This document shows, one piece after another, positions 1-7,214 of a stretch of 50,316 bases of DNA. Location: contig DEYM01000170.1 in the NCBI GenBank assembly GCA_002364555.1, forward strand, positions 1-50,316, given 5' to 3'. The notes under the pieces are model-generated. The model worked only from the letters and a program-made list of their open reading frames with translations. It was not told the DNA's origin and ran no database searches. A program made the translations under genes and the position numbers. How positions within the stretch are numbered: the first letter of the stretch is position 1; every line of letters begins with the position of its first letter. The DNA comes from Phycisphaerales bacterium UBA3158. Lineage in GTDB: Bacteria; Planctomycetota; Phycisphaerae; Phycisphaerales; SM1A02.

Positions 1-146
1 GTAAGAAGGTCACTCGCAAGAAGGCCACTCGTAAGAAGGTCACTCGCAAGAAGGCCACCCGTAAGATGGCAACTCGCAAGAAGGCCACTCGTAAGAAGGT
101 CACTCGCAAGAAGGCCACACGTAAGAAGGCAACTCGCCGCCGTTGA
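1..146 (+). CDS. Lys/Arg-rich pentapeptide-repeat protein, C-terminal end (5' truncated)
   Basis: Only the last 47 residues are in the window. They form nine K-K-[VA]-T-R pentads (one is K-M-A-T-R) followed by R-R and a TGA at 144-146. At DNA level this is a 15-bp repeat that alternates as 30 bp (GTC/GCC and CGC/CGT codons). Such strongly basic tails are known in histone-H1-like proteins and in HU proteins with Lys-rich extensions, where they bind DNA. A nucleoid role is inferred from charge and repetition alone; the folded domain lies upstream of the window. A strong terminator follows at 227-264. The open frame and terminator support it being real; the family is uncertain. Confidence 0.7.
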   Translation, partial: KKVTRKKATRKKVTRKKATRKMATRKKATRKKVTRKKATRKKATRRR

Positions 147-226
147 GCCCCTGGTGCTCATCAGATTTAGTGCTCCGGGATCATGGAACGCTCAGGAGCA
201 AGGACGGGTTCCCGTTCGAAATCCGT

Positions 227-264
227 CAGAAGGTCGACTGAAAAGTCGGCCTTCTGGCATTTTT
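227..264 (+). terminator. Rho-independent terminator of the repeat-protein gene
   Basis: A 13-bp stem (227-239 with 244-256, one G-T pair) is closed by a GAAA tetraloop at 240-243 and followed by GCA and five T (260-264). It lies 80 bp after the stop codon at 146. Confidence 0.88.
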
Positions 265-329
265 GGTGTCGACTCACTCGTGAAGCAAATCACGAGATGC
301 CGATGAATCACATTGGCCCAAGGGTCTCC

Positions 330-357
330 TTGCCCTAAAATGAATTGTTCGTATAGT
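330..357 (+). promoter_or_regulatory. Candidate sigma70-type promoter for fdxA
   Basis: TTGCCC (330-335) and TATAGT (352-357) are separated by 16 bp, 24 bp before the ferredoxin ATG. A second, overlapping pair, TTGGCC (314-319) and TAAAAT (336-341), also has 16-bp spacing. Consensus match only. Confidence 0.4.
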
Positions 358-381
358 TGATCTCACACAGAGACAAGACTC

Positions 382-648
382 ATGACACACATCATTGCCG
401 AACCCTGCATTGGAACCAAAGACACAGCCTGCGTTGATGTCTGCCCCGTCGATTGCATTCATCCCACCAAGGATGAAGGCACTTACGAGGGGTTCGAAAT
501 GCTGTATATCGATCCCGAAACCTGCATTGATTGCGGGCTCTGTGTGGATGAATGTCCTGTTCAGGCGATCTTCCCGGAGGAGGATCTGCCGGAGGAATGG
601 CAGAAGTACATACAGATCAATGCTGACTGGTTTACCGAGAACGGTTGA
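382..648 (+). CDS. fdxA: 7Fe-8S (3Fe-4S/4Fe-4S) ferredoxin, FdxA type
   Basis: Small cytoplasmic electron carrier of 88 aa, about the usual FdxA core length. The N-terminal cluster motif has Cys 9, 17, 21 and 25 with the long C-x7-C-x3-C-P spacing typical of 7Fe ferredoxins. The second motif, C48-x2-C51-x2-C54-x3-C58-P, is a standard [4Fe-4S] site. The tail W-x4-N-x2-W-F also fits the family. Promoter-like boxes lie at 314-357, and the stop codon forms part of a terminator shared with the convergent gene. The redox partner cannot be told from the neighbours. Confidence 0.93.
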   Translation: MTHIIAEPCIGTKDTACVDVCPVDCIHPTKDEGTYEGFEMLYIDPETCIDCGLCVDECPVQAIFPEEDLPEEWQKYIQINADWFTENG

Positions 649-672
649 TCAGGCGGCGTCTTCCGCCTGATC
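647..672. terminator. Bidirectional hairpin terminator between convergent genes
   Basis: A perfect 10-bp stem (647-656 with 663-672) with loop CGTCTT. It includes the stop codon of fdxA (646-648) and that of the opposing gene (649-651), so the two genes end back to back with no spacer. There is no long T-run, so efficiency is uncertain. Confidence 0.55.
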
Positions 673-1044
673 CAGTCCGGTGGGTGAATTCGCTCTTTCG
701 GTCCAATCTTCAACCTTGGAACCCAGCTGAAGCCCGCTTGGCATGGTTTTTCGGTATCCAAGTCGCCTGATGACCTCGAGAACGTCAGTCCAGGTGGGGA
801 AGCTCTTTCCGTTGGCTCGCTTGAACGCATCAATGGCCTGAACGAACATGAATTGCTCGCCAGTCATCTCGCCTTCCTCTGCAGAACGTAGAAAATCACT
901 TCGCCGTCGCCCGGGGCCACGCCGTCGTTCGAGATTGGTTGCCGAGACCGAATGATGGGGGTCGTCCCGTCGATCCAATCCGCTTCTTCTATCAATCACC
1001 TCTGATTTATCACTACCCTCAGACGCTCGACTTTGATCTTTCAT
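649..1044 (-). CDS. Conserved hypothetical protein with Arg-rich motifs
   Basis: Protein of 131 aa from ATG at 1044, preceded by a GAAAGGTC ribosome-binding-like sequence. An in-frame GTG at 1062 would add 6 residues. The N-terminal half holds two basic motifs, I-D-R-R-S-G-L-D-R-R and R-R-R-G-P-G-R-R-R-S-D-F. The C-terminal half has a compact helical segment (T-G-E-Q-F-M-F-V-Q-A-I-D-A-F-K-R-A-N-G-K, then P-T-W-T-D-V-L-E-V) that I recall in other planctomycete proteins. No catalytic motif or membrane segment is visible. Function unknown; a nucleic-acid or ribosome interaction is only a guess from the Arg content. Confidence 0.75.
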   Translation of the reverse strand: MKDQSRASEGSDKSEVIDRRSGLDRRDDPHHSVSATNLERRRGPGRRRSDFLRSAEEGEMTGEQFMFVQAIDAFKRANGKSFPTWTDVLEVIRRLGYRKTMPSGLQLGSKVEDWTERANSPTGLDQAEDAA

Positions 1045-1209
1045 CGTGACCAGACCTTTCACTCGGGTTGGCTGATGACACCCAACTGGTGCCTCCCGCT
1101 ACGATGCCTATTCGGCTCTGGTGATACGAAACTTCAGCCTGATCTGTTCAGGTCGCAAGGAACAACCACTTATCATGGCCAGTAAGCCTGAATTATTCGG
1201 ACGATCCGC

Positions 1210-1671
1210 ATGACCCGACCACAGAATGATGATCAGTTGGCGGCAACTGGAATTCAAAGGAGCTGCTGCCCGACAGCCGCCCTCATGGCCTGGGTGTTTC
1301 CCGGTCTTGGTCACATCGTTCTCGGTCAACGAAGAAGAGGACTCCTCATCATGTGTGGGATTCTCTTTCTTTTCTTCTGTGGGCTTCTCATTGGAGGCCT
1401 TGATGCGGTTGATATGAAGCAGGATCGAATCTGGTTCGTCGGTCAGGCGTTCAATGGTCCGATCGCCTTCGTCGCTGATTTCCTCAATCAGACACTCGTA
1501 CAGAATCAACCGATGGAAATCCGTGTTCATCGAGTTGGACTTGCCCACGTCAACTGGTTGGCGATGTTGTTCATCACATTGGGGGGGTTGATGAATCTGG
1601 TGGTGATTCTGGATGCCTTCTATCCCCAGAACAGGCCGGATCATCCACATCGAAGGAGTGAAGACCGGTGA
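1210..1671 (+). CDS. Small inner-membrane protein, resembles planctomycete DUF6677
   Basis: 153 aa with about three hydrophobic segments, near residues 24-36, 45-63 and 115-135. The opening M-A-W-V-F-P-G-L-G-H-I-V-L-G-Q-R-R-R-G resembles TM2-like and DUF6677 proteins (Gly-Leu-Gly-His turn, then basic loop), an assignment from memory. The tail F-Y-P-Q-N-R is hydrophilic. The next gene starts at a GTG overlapping this stop (GTGA), so the two are translationally coupled and may form a complex. Function unknown. A 237-residue antisense frame over the same DNA was judged a shadow. Confidence 0.78.
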   Translation: MTRPQNDDQLAATGIQRSCCPTAALMAWVFPGLGHIVLGQRRRGLLIMCGILFLFFCGLLIGGLDAVDMKQDRIWFVGQAFNGPIAFVADFLNQTLVQNQPMEIRVHRVGLAHVNWLAMLFITLGGLMNLVVILDAFYPQNRPDHPHRRSEDR

Positions 1672-1913
1672 ACATGCTGGCATGGATCCCGTTTCTGGAA
1701 CCCATGAATGTGTTTCATCAGTGGTGGTATCTACTGCTGCTGCCACTCGCCTTTGGCTTGTCGGTCGCCTACAAGGCCATTCGGGTTCCGAGTCTGAAGC
1801 TGTATTGGTGGCAGGTCGCACTCATGACCACTCAGATCGTCTTTGGTGTCGTGGCCCTGGGAGCCCTGGTGGCCCTGTTCGTTCAGTTCGCGATTCCGTT
1901 CCTGAATGGATGA
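1668..1913 (+). CDS. Small two-helix membrane protein coupled to the preceding gene
   Basis: 81 aa from GTG at 1668, overlapping the upstream stop by 4 bp; ATG at 1674 is a possible alternative. Two membrane segments (about residues 19-36 and 50-75) flank a short polar loop with A-Y-K-A-I-R-V-P-S. It resembles other short planctomycete membrane proteins that follow the DUF6677-like gene, but I cannot name a family. The tight coupling suggests joint function with the 1210-1671 product. Confidence 0.72.
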   Translation: MNMLAWIPFLEPMNVFHQWWYLLLLPLAFGLSVAYKAIRVPSLKLYWWQVALMTTQIVFGVVALGALVALFVQFAIPFLNG

Positions 1914-2083
1914 ACGTCTGATAACGATGACATCCACGTTCTGATGGACTGAAAGAGCCAAATCGAAGAACGTCACCCGTCATTGGTGAAATATCGCCGA
2001 GTTGCCGATGAGTATTGGTTGGGTCGTGCCATGGACGGCATCCCACGGAGAGAAGAGTTGTAATTGCCAGGGACGGTGCACGC

Positions 2084-3019
2084 ATGAAAACCATCACGAA
2101 TCAGGGAGCTCCTCGCGTATCCGCGATGAGCCCCGGGCCCTCAATCGCCCCAAACACCCCTGCTCGACACGGAAGAGACGTCGAACAGGTCCACAAGACC
2201 AGAAGTAGGGGTCGGAAGTCTCGCCGATCACCGGAATCTCAGTACATCATGGATACCTGGGCCAGATACAAGAATGAGCCCACCATCTACCTTCGAGACG
2301 TCCTGATCGCCCATTACATGGAACGACACGTACGGTTGTTGGCTGAGCGTTTTCGAACCTCCCTGCCACCATCGGTTGACGTTGATGATCTCATCCAGCA
2401 GGGCTATCTGGGGCTGGTGAGATCAATAGAGCGGTTTCAGCCTGAAAGAGGTATTCGGTTCGAGACCTTCAGTTCCCTGCGAATCATCGGTGCCATGCAG
2501 GATTGGCTCCGTGAGCAGGACCACATACCCAGACAGGTCCGTCAGCGTTCCAAATTGCTCAATGCAGCCAAGGATCGTTTCCGGGTGATCCACGGAAGAT
2601 CACCGGATGCCGGGGAGCTTATCGGACTTCTTGGTCTGTCCATAGAGGATTCCCTGGCCTGCATATCCGCTTCGAGGCCGCCTGCCATGGTGACCTTCAG
2701 TACGGTCACCATGAACAATGGAAGTGATGAGAACGATTCCTCCGAGCTCACCAGCCTGACGGATAAGAATCCCTCGAACAGTCCACTCCATGACATCGGG
2801 AGAAGTGATCTCAGACGATGGCTGACTCGAGAGCTCGATTCCAGAGATCAGCTGATCGTCGTTCTCTACTACTACGAAGACATGACCATGCGAGAAATCG
2901 GTCTGGTGGTGGGTTGTTCCGAGTCGAGGATCTCACAACGACTCAATCTCATTCTGCAGAGGCTGCGATCCACCTTCAACGGATTGGGATCCGCCGAGGA
3001 GATCATTCCTCTGGATTGA
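2084..3019 (+). CDS. RNA polymerase sigma factor, FliA/WhiG-type (sigma70 group 3)
   Basis: 311 aa from ATG at 2084 (AGGGA at 2069-2073). A TTG at 2015 in the same frame would add 23 residues of poor composition. Region 2 spans about residues 72-152, with D-D-L-I-Q-Q-G-Y-L-G-L core-binding and the R-I-I-G-A-M-Q-D-W-L-R promoter-reading helix. A region-3-like stretch, R-F-R-V-I-H-G-R-S-P, follows. Region 4 (about 241-297) ends in a helix-turn-helix, M-R-E-I-G-L-V-V-G-C-S-E-S-R-I-S-Q-R. The order and R-I-x-G-x-M motif fit FliA/WhiG/SigB-like factors. The first 60 residues are basic and low complexity. No anti-sigma factor or flagellar gene is adjacent, so the regulon is unknown. Confidence 0.88.
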   Translation: MKTITNQGAPRVSAMSPGPSIAPNTPARHGRDVEQVHKTRSRGRKSRRSPESQYIMDTWARYKNEPTIYLRDVLIAHYMERHVRLLAERFRTSLPPSVDVDDLIQQGYLGLVRSIERFQPERGIRFETFSSLRIIGAMQDWLREQDHIPRQVRQRSKLLNAAKDRFRVIHGRSPDAGELIGLLGLSIEDSLACISASRPPAMVTFSTVTMNNGSDENDSSELTSLTDKNPSNSPLHDIGRSDLRRWLTRELDSRDQLIVVLYYYEDMTMREIGLVVGCSESRISQRLNLILQRLRSTFNGLGSAEEIIPLD

Positions 3020-3055
3020 GTGGAGTCGGATTCAATCCGGTAAGGTTCTGCTTCA

Positions 3056-3355
3056 ATGCCCGGATCAGCCAAGATTATCTGCCTGTTCATCCTGCTTGTT
3101 CTCGCCATTGGATCGAACCTTCTGTTCACGAAGTGGGGATCGGATCTGGAAGGTAGTCCGGTGCTGACCATTCGGCTGGGCACTGAAACTCCATCCATCA
3201 CCGCCAAGACCCGTGGATTCGGTCTTTATTCACCCGATTCCCTTCAAGAGGCACCCTGGATGTCCATGTCCCTGGGCCTGCTGCTGCCTCTGGCCTGCAT
3301 GGGCATGATCGTCTACATCCTTGTCAGGCTGGATTCCAAGCCAACCGAGCTCTGA
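3056..3355 (+). CDS. Small membrane protein, two predicted helices
   Basis: 99 aa from ATG at 3056 with AAGG 9-10 bp upstream, 36 bp after the sigma-factor stop and so perhaps co-transcribed. An N-terminal hydrophobic stretch (residues 6-23) could be a signal anchor and a second lies at about 71-91. The loop between (about 45 residues) would face the periplasm. No family recognised. An anti-sigma or sensor role is possible from position alone but nothing in the sequence shows it. Confidence 0.6.
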   Translation: MPGSAKIICLFILLVLAIGSNLLFTKWGSDLEGSPVLTIRLGTETPSITAKTRGFGLYSPDSLQEAPWMSMSLGLLLPLACMGMIVYILVRLDSKPTEL

Positions 3356-3498
3356 AGGCTCTTCCAGCTGGACCCGAAGACAATCAGCACTACCGCTGCC
3401 AACATTGCTCGCGTGCCTCTGACCGGATACCCTCATAGGTTCAACTTTTCCGGATTCTCGCTCTATCAGGCGTTGATCCAGATGCAGGAGCCCGTGAT

Positions 3499-4437
3499 AT
3501 GTCCAAGATGTTTTACACGATTGAAGAGGTCTGCCAGAAACTCGCCAAGAACGAGAGTGAGATCAATGACATGGTCTCATCCGGTCAGATCCAGGAATTT
3601 CGAGATGGCGAAAATCTGATCTTCAAGGTGGAACAAATTGATCTTCTGGCCAGTCCGGATGACTCTGGTTCCGTTGAACTGGATCTGGGTGATGCCGCCA
3701 GCAGCGGATCGAACACCGGACTAACCATGGATCTTGGCGATAGCTCGGGATTCAATCTCGATGGGTCCTCATTATCTCCAATGGAACTCTCCAGTACCGG
3801 TGACGCGATGTCTCTGAGCAGCTCGTCAACCGGCCTTCCTACACCATCAATGACCCCAGGCTCCACAGGACCGATGGATTCGGAAGTGGGTGTGGGACTC
3901 AGCGGATCCGCTTCGGGCATTTCGGCGTTTGAAGGTGCTGGAGATGCTGGCGAGACACAGCTGGGCAATGAACTTGATGAAGATCTGACGCTTGAATCCG
4001 TTGGTTCAGGTAGTGGACTCCTTGATCTCACAAGAGAATCCGATGACACGTCATTGGGTGCCGAATTGCTCGAGGAAGTCTATTCCGGGGAGGATGAATT
4101 TGATCTTCCTGAAAATTCATCCGGACTTTTCGAAGCTGTCAATGCTCCAGAACTTGGAGAAGCACCAGTGGCTGGAGCGGGCATTGCCCAGGCTCCAGCG
4201 GTCATGATGGAGGAAACCGTCGATATGCCCAACTCCGGGCTCAGTATCGGCCTCTGCATCGGTGCGCTGGTGGCGATGATCATCATCCTCATCATTCTCG
4301 CCTCGGAATTGGAAGGTGGCGCCTCGATGCTGACAAGCACCATTGCAGGCGGCCTGTGGGTCTGGACAGGTGGACTCGTTGGTGGTGCATTGATTGCCGC
4401 TGGCGTTGGCTTCTTCATCGGCCGAGCCTCCGAATAG
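3499..4437 (+). CDS. MerR/excisionase-like DNA-binding domain fused to acidic linker and two membrane helices
   Basis: 312 aa. Residues 1-50 (M-F-Y-T-I-E-E-V-C-Q-K-L-A, then I-Q-E-F-R-D-G-E-N-L-I-F-K) match the helix-turn-helix-17 (excisionase/MerR-like) pattern. Residues 53-240 are low complexity, rich in Ser, Gly, Asp and Leu, with repeated E-L-D-L-G-D and M-D-L-G-D motifs. Two hydrophobic helices follow at about 248-269 and 284-307. GGAG lies about 9 bp before the ATG. Proteins of this plan occur in planctomycetes, but their role is not known to me. A membrane-tethered DNA- or protein-binding head is inferred. psd follows in the same direction. Confidence 0.8.
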   Translation: MSKMFYTIEEVCQKLAKNESEINDMVSSGQIQEFRDGENLIFKVEQIDLLASPDDSGSVELDLGDAASSGSNTGLTMDLGDSSGFNLDGSSLSPMELSSTGDAMSLSSSSTGLPTPSMTPGSTGPMDSEVGVGLSGSASGISAFEGAGDAGETQLGNELDEDLTLESVGSGSGLLDLTRESDDTSLGAELLEEVYSGEDEFDLPENSSGLFEAVNAPELGEAPVAGAGIAQAPAVMMEETVDMPNSGLSIGLCIGALVAMIIILIILASELEGGASMLTSTIAGGLWVWTGGLVGGALIAAGVGFFIGRASE

Positions 4438-4560
4438 TCATAACAACGCGAGAGATTCGCTATCCAGCTCACTCATCACGGCATACGCGAATGGGGAACG
4501 GCAACCGGTATCTTCGGTGCCGCTGTTGGTATCACCCTGTTTCTCCAGGCACCGACGGTC

Positions 4561-5151
4561 GTGACGCTGTCCGTGCTGATTCCACTGGGGATACTGCTGC
4601 TGGCCGTGTATGCCTTCTTTCGCAGTCCTCGCAGAAGCCTCCCTGCCGACTGGACTCGGGACCAGATGATCAGTCCGGCCGATGGTGTGATTTCAAGCAT
4701 CGAACACCATGACCGCCATCCGGATCTGGATGCTCCGGCCGTCGTCATACGGATATTCCTGAGTGTCCTCGATGTCCATGTCAATCGATGGCCATGCCAT
4801 GGCACCGTGACTCTCAATCGTCATGTACCTGGCCGACATCACGATGCCCGTTCCGATCGCTGCCACATGGAGAACGAGCACAATCTCGTCATGCTTCGTC
4901 GTGAAGATCAGAAGATGATCGGTGTCCGCCAGATTTCCGGGCTCATCGCCAGAAGAATCGTCTGCCCGGTCGATCTAGGAGATCAAGCTGAAGCGGGAGC
5001 GGTGTATGGCATGATCAAGTTCGGCTCGAGCACCGAACTCATACTTCCCGATCCCCAACTGGTGGAGATCAATGTGGAAGTTGGGCAACGAGTCCGTGGT
5101 GGGGAAACCGTGTTCGCTCGTCTGCCTCTGGAAACCCCCGTAACGCCCTGA
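4561..5151 (+). CDS. psd: Phosphatidylserine decarboxylase, short archaeal-type
   Basis: Makes phosphatidylethanolamine from phosphatidylserine at the inner membrane. Core motifs: R-S-P-R-R after the membrane part, I-S-P-A-D-G-V-I, the F-L-S-V-L-D-V-H-V-N-R block and the self-cleavage site K-F-G-S-S-T-E-L, whose serine would become the pyruvoyl group. 196 aa from GTG at 4561. The frame stays open back to 4444 and that stretch (I-Q-L-T-H-H-G-I-R-E-W-G, then a hydrophobic segment) looks like the usual Psd N-terminus, yet holds no ATG, GTG or TTG. Either a rare start (ATC 4462, ATA 4483, CTG 4537) or a sequence error is possible. No adjacent phosphatidylserine synthase gene. Confidence 0.85.
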   Translation: MTLSVLIPLGILLLAVYAFFRSPRRSLPADWTRDQMISPADGVISSIEHHDRHPDLDAPAVVIRIFLSVLDVHVNRWPCHGTVTLNRHVPGRHHDARSDRCHMENEHNLVMLRREDQKMIGVRQISGLIARRIVCPVDLGDQAEAGAVYGMIKFGSSTELILPDPQLVEINVEVGQRVRGGETVFARLPLETPVTP

Positions 5152-5163
5152 TCCCGGGATCAA

Positions 5164-5433
5164 TCAGATCTTCAGATCGACTTTTCGAATGCCACGTGGT
5201 CGTCCATCGGGCTCACGTCGCTGGTGTTCCTGACGTGATTGCTCCGAGCTGTTGTCAGGAAGCTCCTGAACCGCTTCTGAGAGCTCGACCCCGTCGACTC
5301 TGGTTCTGGTGTGGTCTGGGGTCGCCTGCTCGTCCTGGCCCGCCTGATGGCGATTACGTAGACGACTGGCTACCAACTGGGCCTGGGATGCCAGTACGGC
5401 TGAAGCCTGGATGAAACCCGTGAACAAGCCCAT
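5164..5433 (-). CDS. Small hypothetical protein downstream of metG
   Basis: 89 aa, hydrophilic and rich in Gln, Arg and Glu after a short hydrophobic start (M-G-L-F-T-G-F-I-Q-A-S-A-V-L-A). It lies 40 bp after metG on the same strand. I believe similar short proteins with a Q-L-V-A-S-R-L-R-N-R stretch occur in Phycisphaerae, but cannot confirm it. No clear ribosome-binding site. A 14-bp palindrome (5149-5162) sits between its stop and that of psd. It could be a non-coding remnant. Confidence 0.5.
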   Translation of the reverse strand: MGLFTGFIQASAVLASQAQLVASRLRNRHQAGQDEQATPDHTRTRVDGVELSEAVQELPDNSSEQSRQEHQRREPDGRPRGIRKVDLKI

Positions 5434-5473
5434 CTACATATCTATCGGCGAGATCGAGGTGATGCCGAGATTC

Positions 5474-7036
5474 CTACTCGGATTCAACTCTCGGGAAAAG
5501 CGCCACCTTCTCGATGGCTGTTCCAGCGGCCAGTCTTCCCCATTGGCATTCACCGCGGAGATCTCCCGTTGGAGCCCCTAGATTCCAGGCATCACGAAGC
5601 TCCAGGATCTTCTCGGGCATGGTCGCCTCGAGAAGGCAGGATGCAATCCTGATGGCTTCGGCACATCGATAGAGAATATCCCCGACCTGAGCCGCCATTT
5701 CCGGATCCTTGGCCAATTTGAATGGTGCCGTTTCATTGATGAAGGCATCCACTCGTCTGACGATCGTCATTGCAGCGGCGATCGAACCGGAGAGATCGAA
5801 ACGCTCCATGGAATCGATGGCCGCCTCGACCTGGGCCGATGTGAAGTCCGACCAGTCCACACCGCCATCCGCACACTCACCGGTATCCGCCGGGCAGAGG
5901 CCATCGCAATACTTGCCGATCATCGCGGATGTTCGACTGGCGCAGTTCCCGACCGTGTTGACCAGATCGGTCGTGTAGGTCTCATGGAACTGGCTGCGTG
6001 AGAAGTCGGCGTCTGTTGCGCCCAGCGGGCCCTGGGTACAGAGGAAGTAGCGGAGCGCGTCGCTACCGTACTTCTCCATGTATCCCTGGAGTTCCTCGAG
6101 ATCTATGAAGTTGCCAAGGGACTTGGACATCTTCTGGCCTTCGCTGATCCAGAAGGAATGTGCGTAGATGCAGGATGGAAGCGGGAGTTCAAGAGCCATC
6201 AGGAGCGCAGGCCAGATGACCGCGTGGAACCACAGGATCTCCTTGCCGATGACCTGCATGCCGGCGGGCCAGTAGCCCGCACGCTGGGCATGCCATTGGG
6301 ACTCGCTGTCAGCCAGTCCAAGTGCGGTGATGTAGTTGAACAGCGCATCGATCCATACGTAGATCACATGTTCGTCCGCACCTGGAACGCCGATGCCCCA
6401 GGCGAAGTTGGTTCGGCTGATCGGAACATCCTGAAGGCCCTCTCGCAAGCGACCGAGCACCTCGTTACGGCGTGCGTCCGGACGAACGATTCCAGGATGA
6501 TCATCGAACATCTTCCGCAATCGATCCTCGTAGGCGCTGAGCTTGAAGTAGTAGTTCTGCTCACTGGCACGCTCCAGCGGCTTGCCGGAGATGGGGGAGA
6601 CGAACTCGACCTCGTTGGCCTTCGTATCCGTGTAGTACTCCTCCTGGCCGGCGTCGTACCATCCCTCGAACGTACCCAGATAGACATCGCCGGAATCCAT
6701 CAATCGTTTGACAAGGGACTGGACCTGCTGCTCGTGTCTTGGGTCCGTTGTCCTGATGAATTCATCATTCGTCAGGTTGAACATGCCCATGATGCGCCGG
6801 AACTCCTCGGAGTTCTCGTCCGCGAGTTCCTGAGGGCTTACGCCGCGAGCTTCTGCGGATTGCTCCACTTTCTGTCCATGCTCATCGGTGCCGGTCAGAA
6901 AGAAGACATCGTGTCCGGACAATCTCTGAAATCGAGCCCAGGCGTCGCAGATGGTCGTCGTGTAGACGTGCCCGATATGGGGACGATCATTGACGTAGTA
7001 GATGGGGGTCGTGATGTATCTGGTTGAAGTTCCCAC
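5474..7036 (-). CDS. metG: Methionyl-tRNA synthetase
   Basis: Charges tRNA-Met in the cytoplasm. The class I Rossmann fold starts with Y-I-T-T-P-I-Y-Y-V-N; HIGH is intact at residues 20-23 and K-M-S-K-S at 302-306. The connective segment shows E-G-W-Y-D-A-G-Q-E-E-Y-Y without the CxxC knuckles of the zinc-bearing types, and there is no C-terminal tRNA-binding EMAP-like domain, so this is the short (about 520 aa) form. GTG at 7036 gives 520 aa; TTG at 7054 would add six residues across a run of eight C. Neither start has a clear ribosome-binding site. Divergent from the exported protein at 7215. Confidence 0.95.
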   Translation of the reverse strand: MGTSTRYITTPIYYVNDRPHIGHVYTTTICDAWARFQRLSGHDVFFLTGTDEHGQKVEQSAEARGVSPQELADENSEEFRRIMGMFNLTNDEFIRTTDPRHEQQVQSLVKRLMDSGDVYLGTFEGWYDAGQEEYYTDTKANEVEFVSPISGKPLERASEQNYYFKLSAYEDRLRKMFDDHPGIVRPDARRNEVLGRLREGLQDVPISRTNFAWGIGVPGADEHVIYVWIDALFNYITALGLADSESQWHAQRAGYWPAGMQVIGKEILWFHAVIWPALLMALELPLPSCIYAHSFWISEGQKMSKSLGNFIDLEELQGYMEKYGSDALRYFLCTQGPLGATDADFSRSQFHETYTTDLVNTVGNCASRTSAMIGKYCDGLCPADTGECADGGVDWSDFTSAQVEAAIDSMERFDLSGSIAAAMTIVRRVDAFINETAPFKLAKDPEMAAQVGDILYRCAEAIRIASCLLEATMPEKILELRDAWNLGAPTGDLRGECQWGRLAAGTAIEKVALFPRVESE

Positions 7037-7214
7037 GGGGGGGGATGGTAGCAAGCTGCCCCGATACAGGTCTGAAGAAATGAAAAGCAGCCTGAAAGAC
7101 CGTCAAACAGGGTATTCCTCTCACAATTGGAGTCCATCGGATCCGATGAGAGATACCATGAGGGAGGTCAATGAAGACCTGCCTGATTGGATCCTGAACG
7201 GATCGGAGCGACTC

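Noticed and set aside
1..146. Possible CRISPR or non-coding minisatellite from the 30-bp repeat
   Set aside because: Repeats are contiguous without spacers and keep one reading frame to a stop codon.
1108..1821. Minus-strand open frame of 237 residues
   Set aside because: It is antisense to two coupled membrane-protein genes, has no family likeness and an odd His/Pro/Ser-rich composition.
5149..5162. 14-bp palindrome at the psd stop, as operator or terminator
   Set aside because: Stem of only five pairs when folded, no T-run, and no repeat of it elsewhere was noticed.
6158..7027. Plus-strand open frame of 289 residues
   Set aside because: It lies wholly antisense to metG, whose HIGH and KMSKS motifs are clear.
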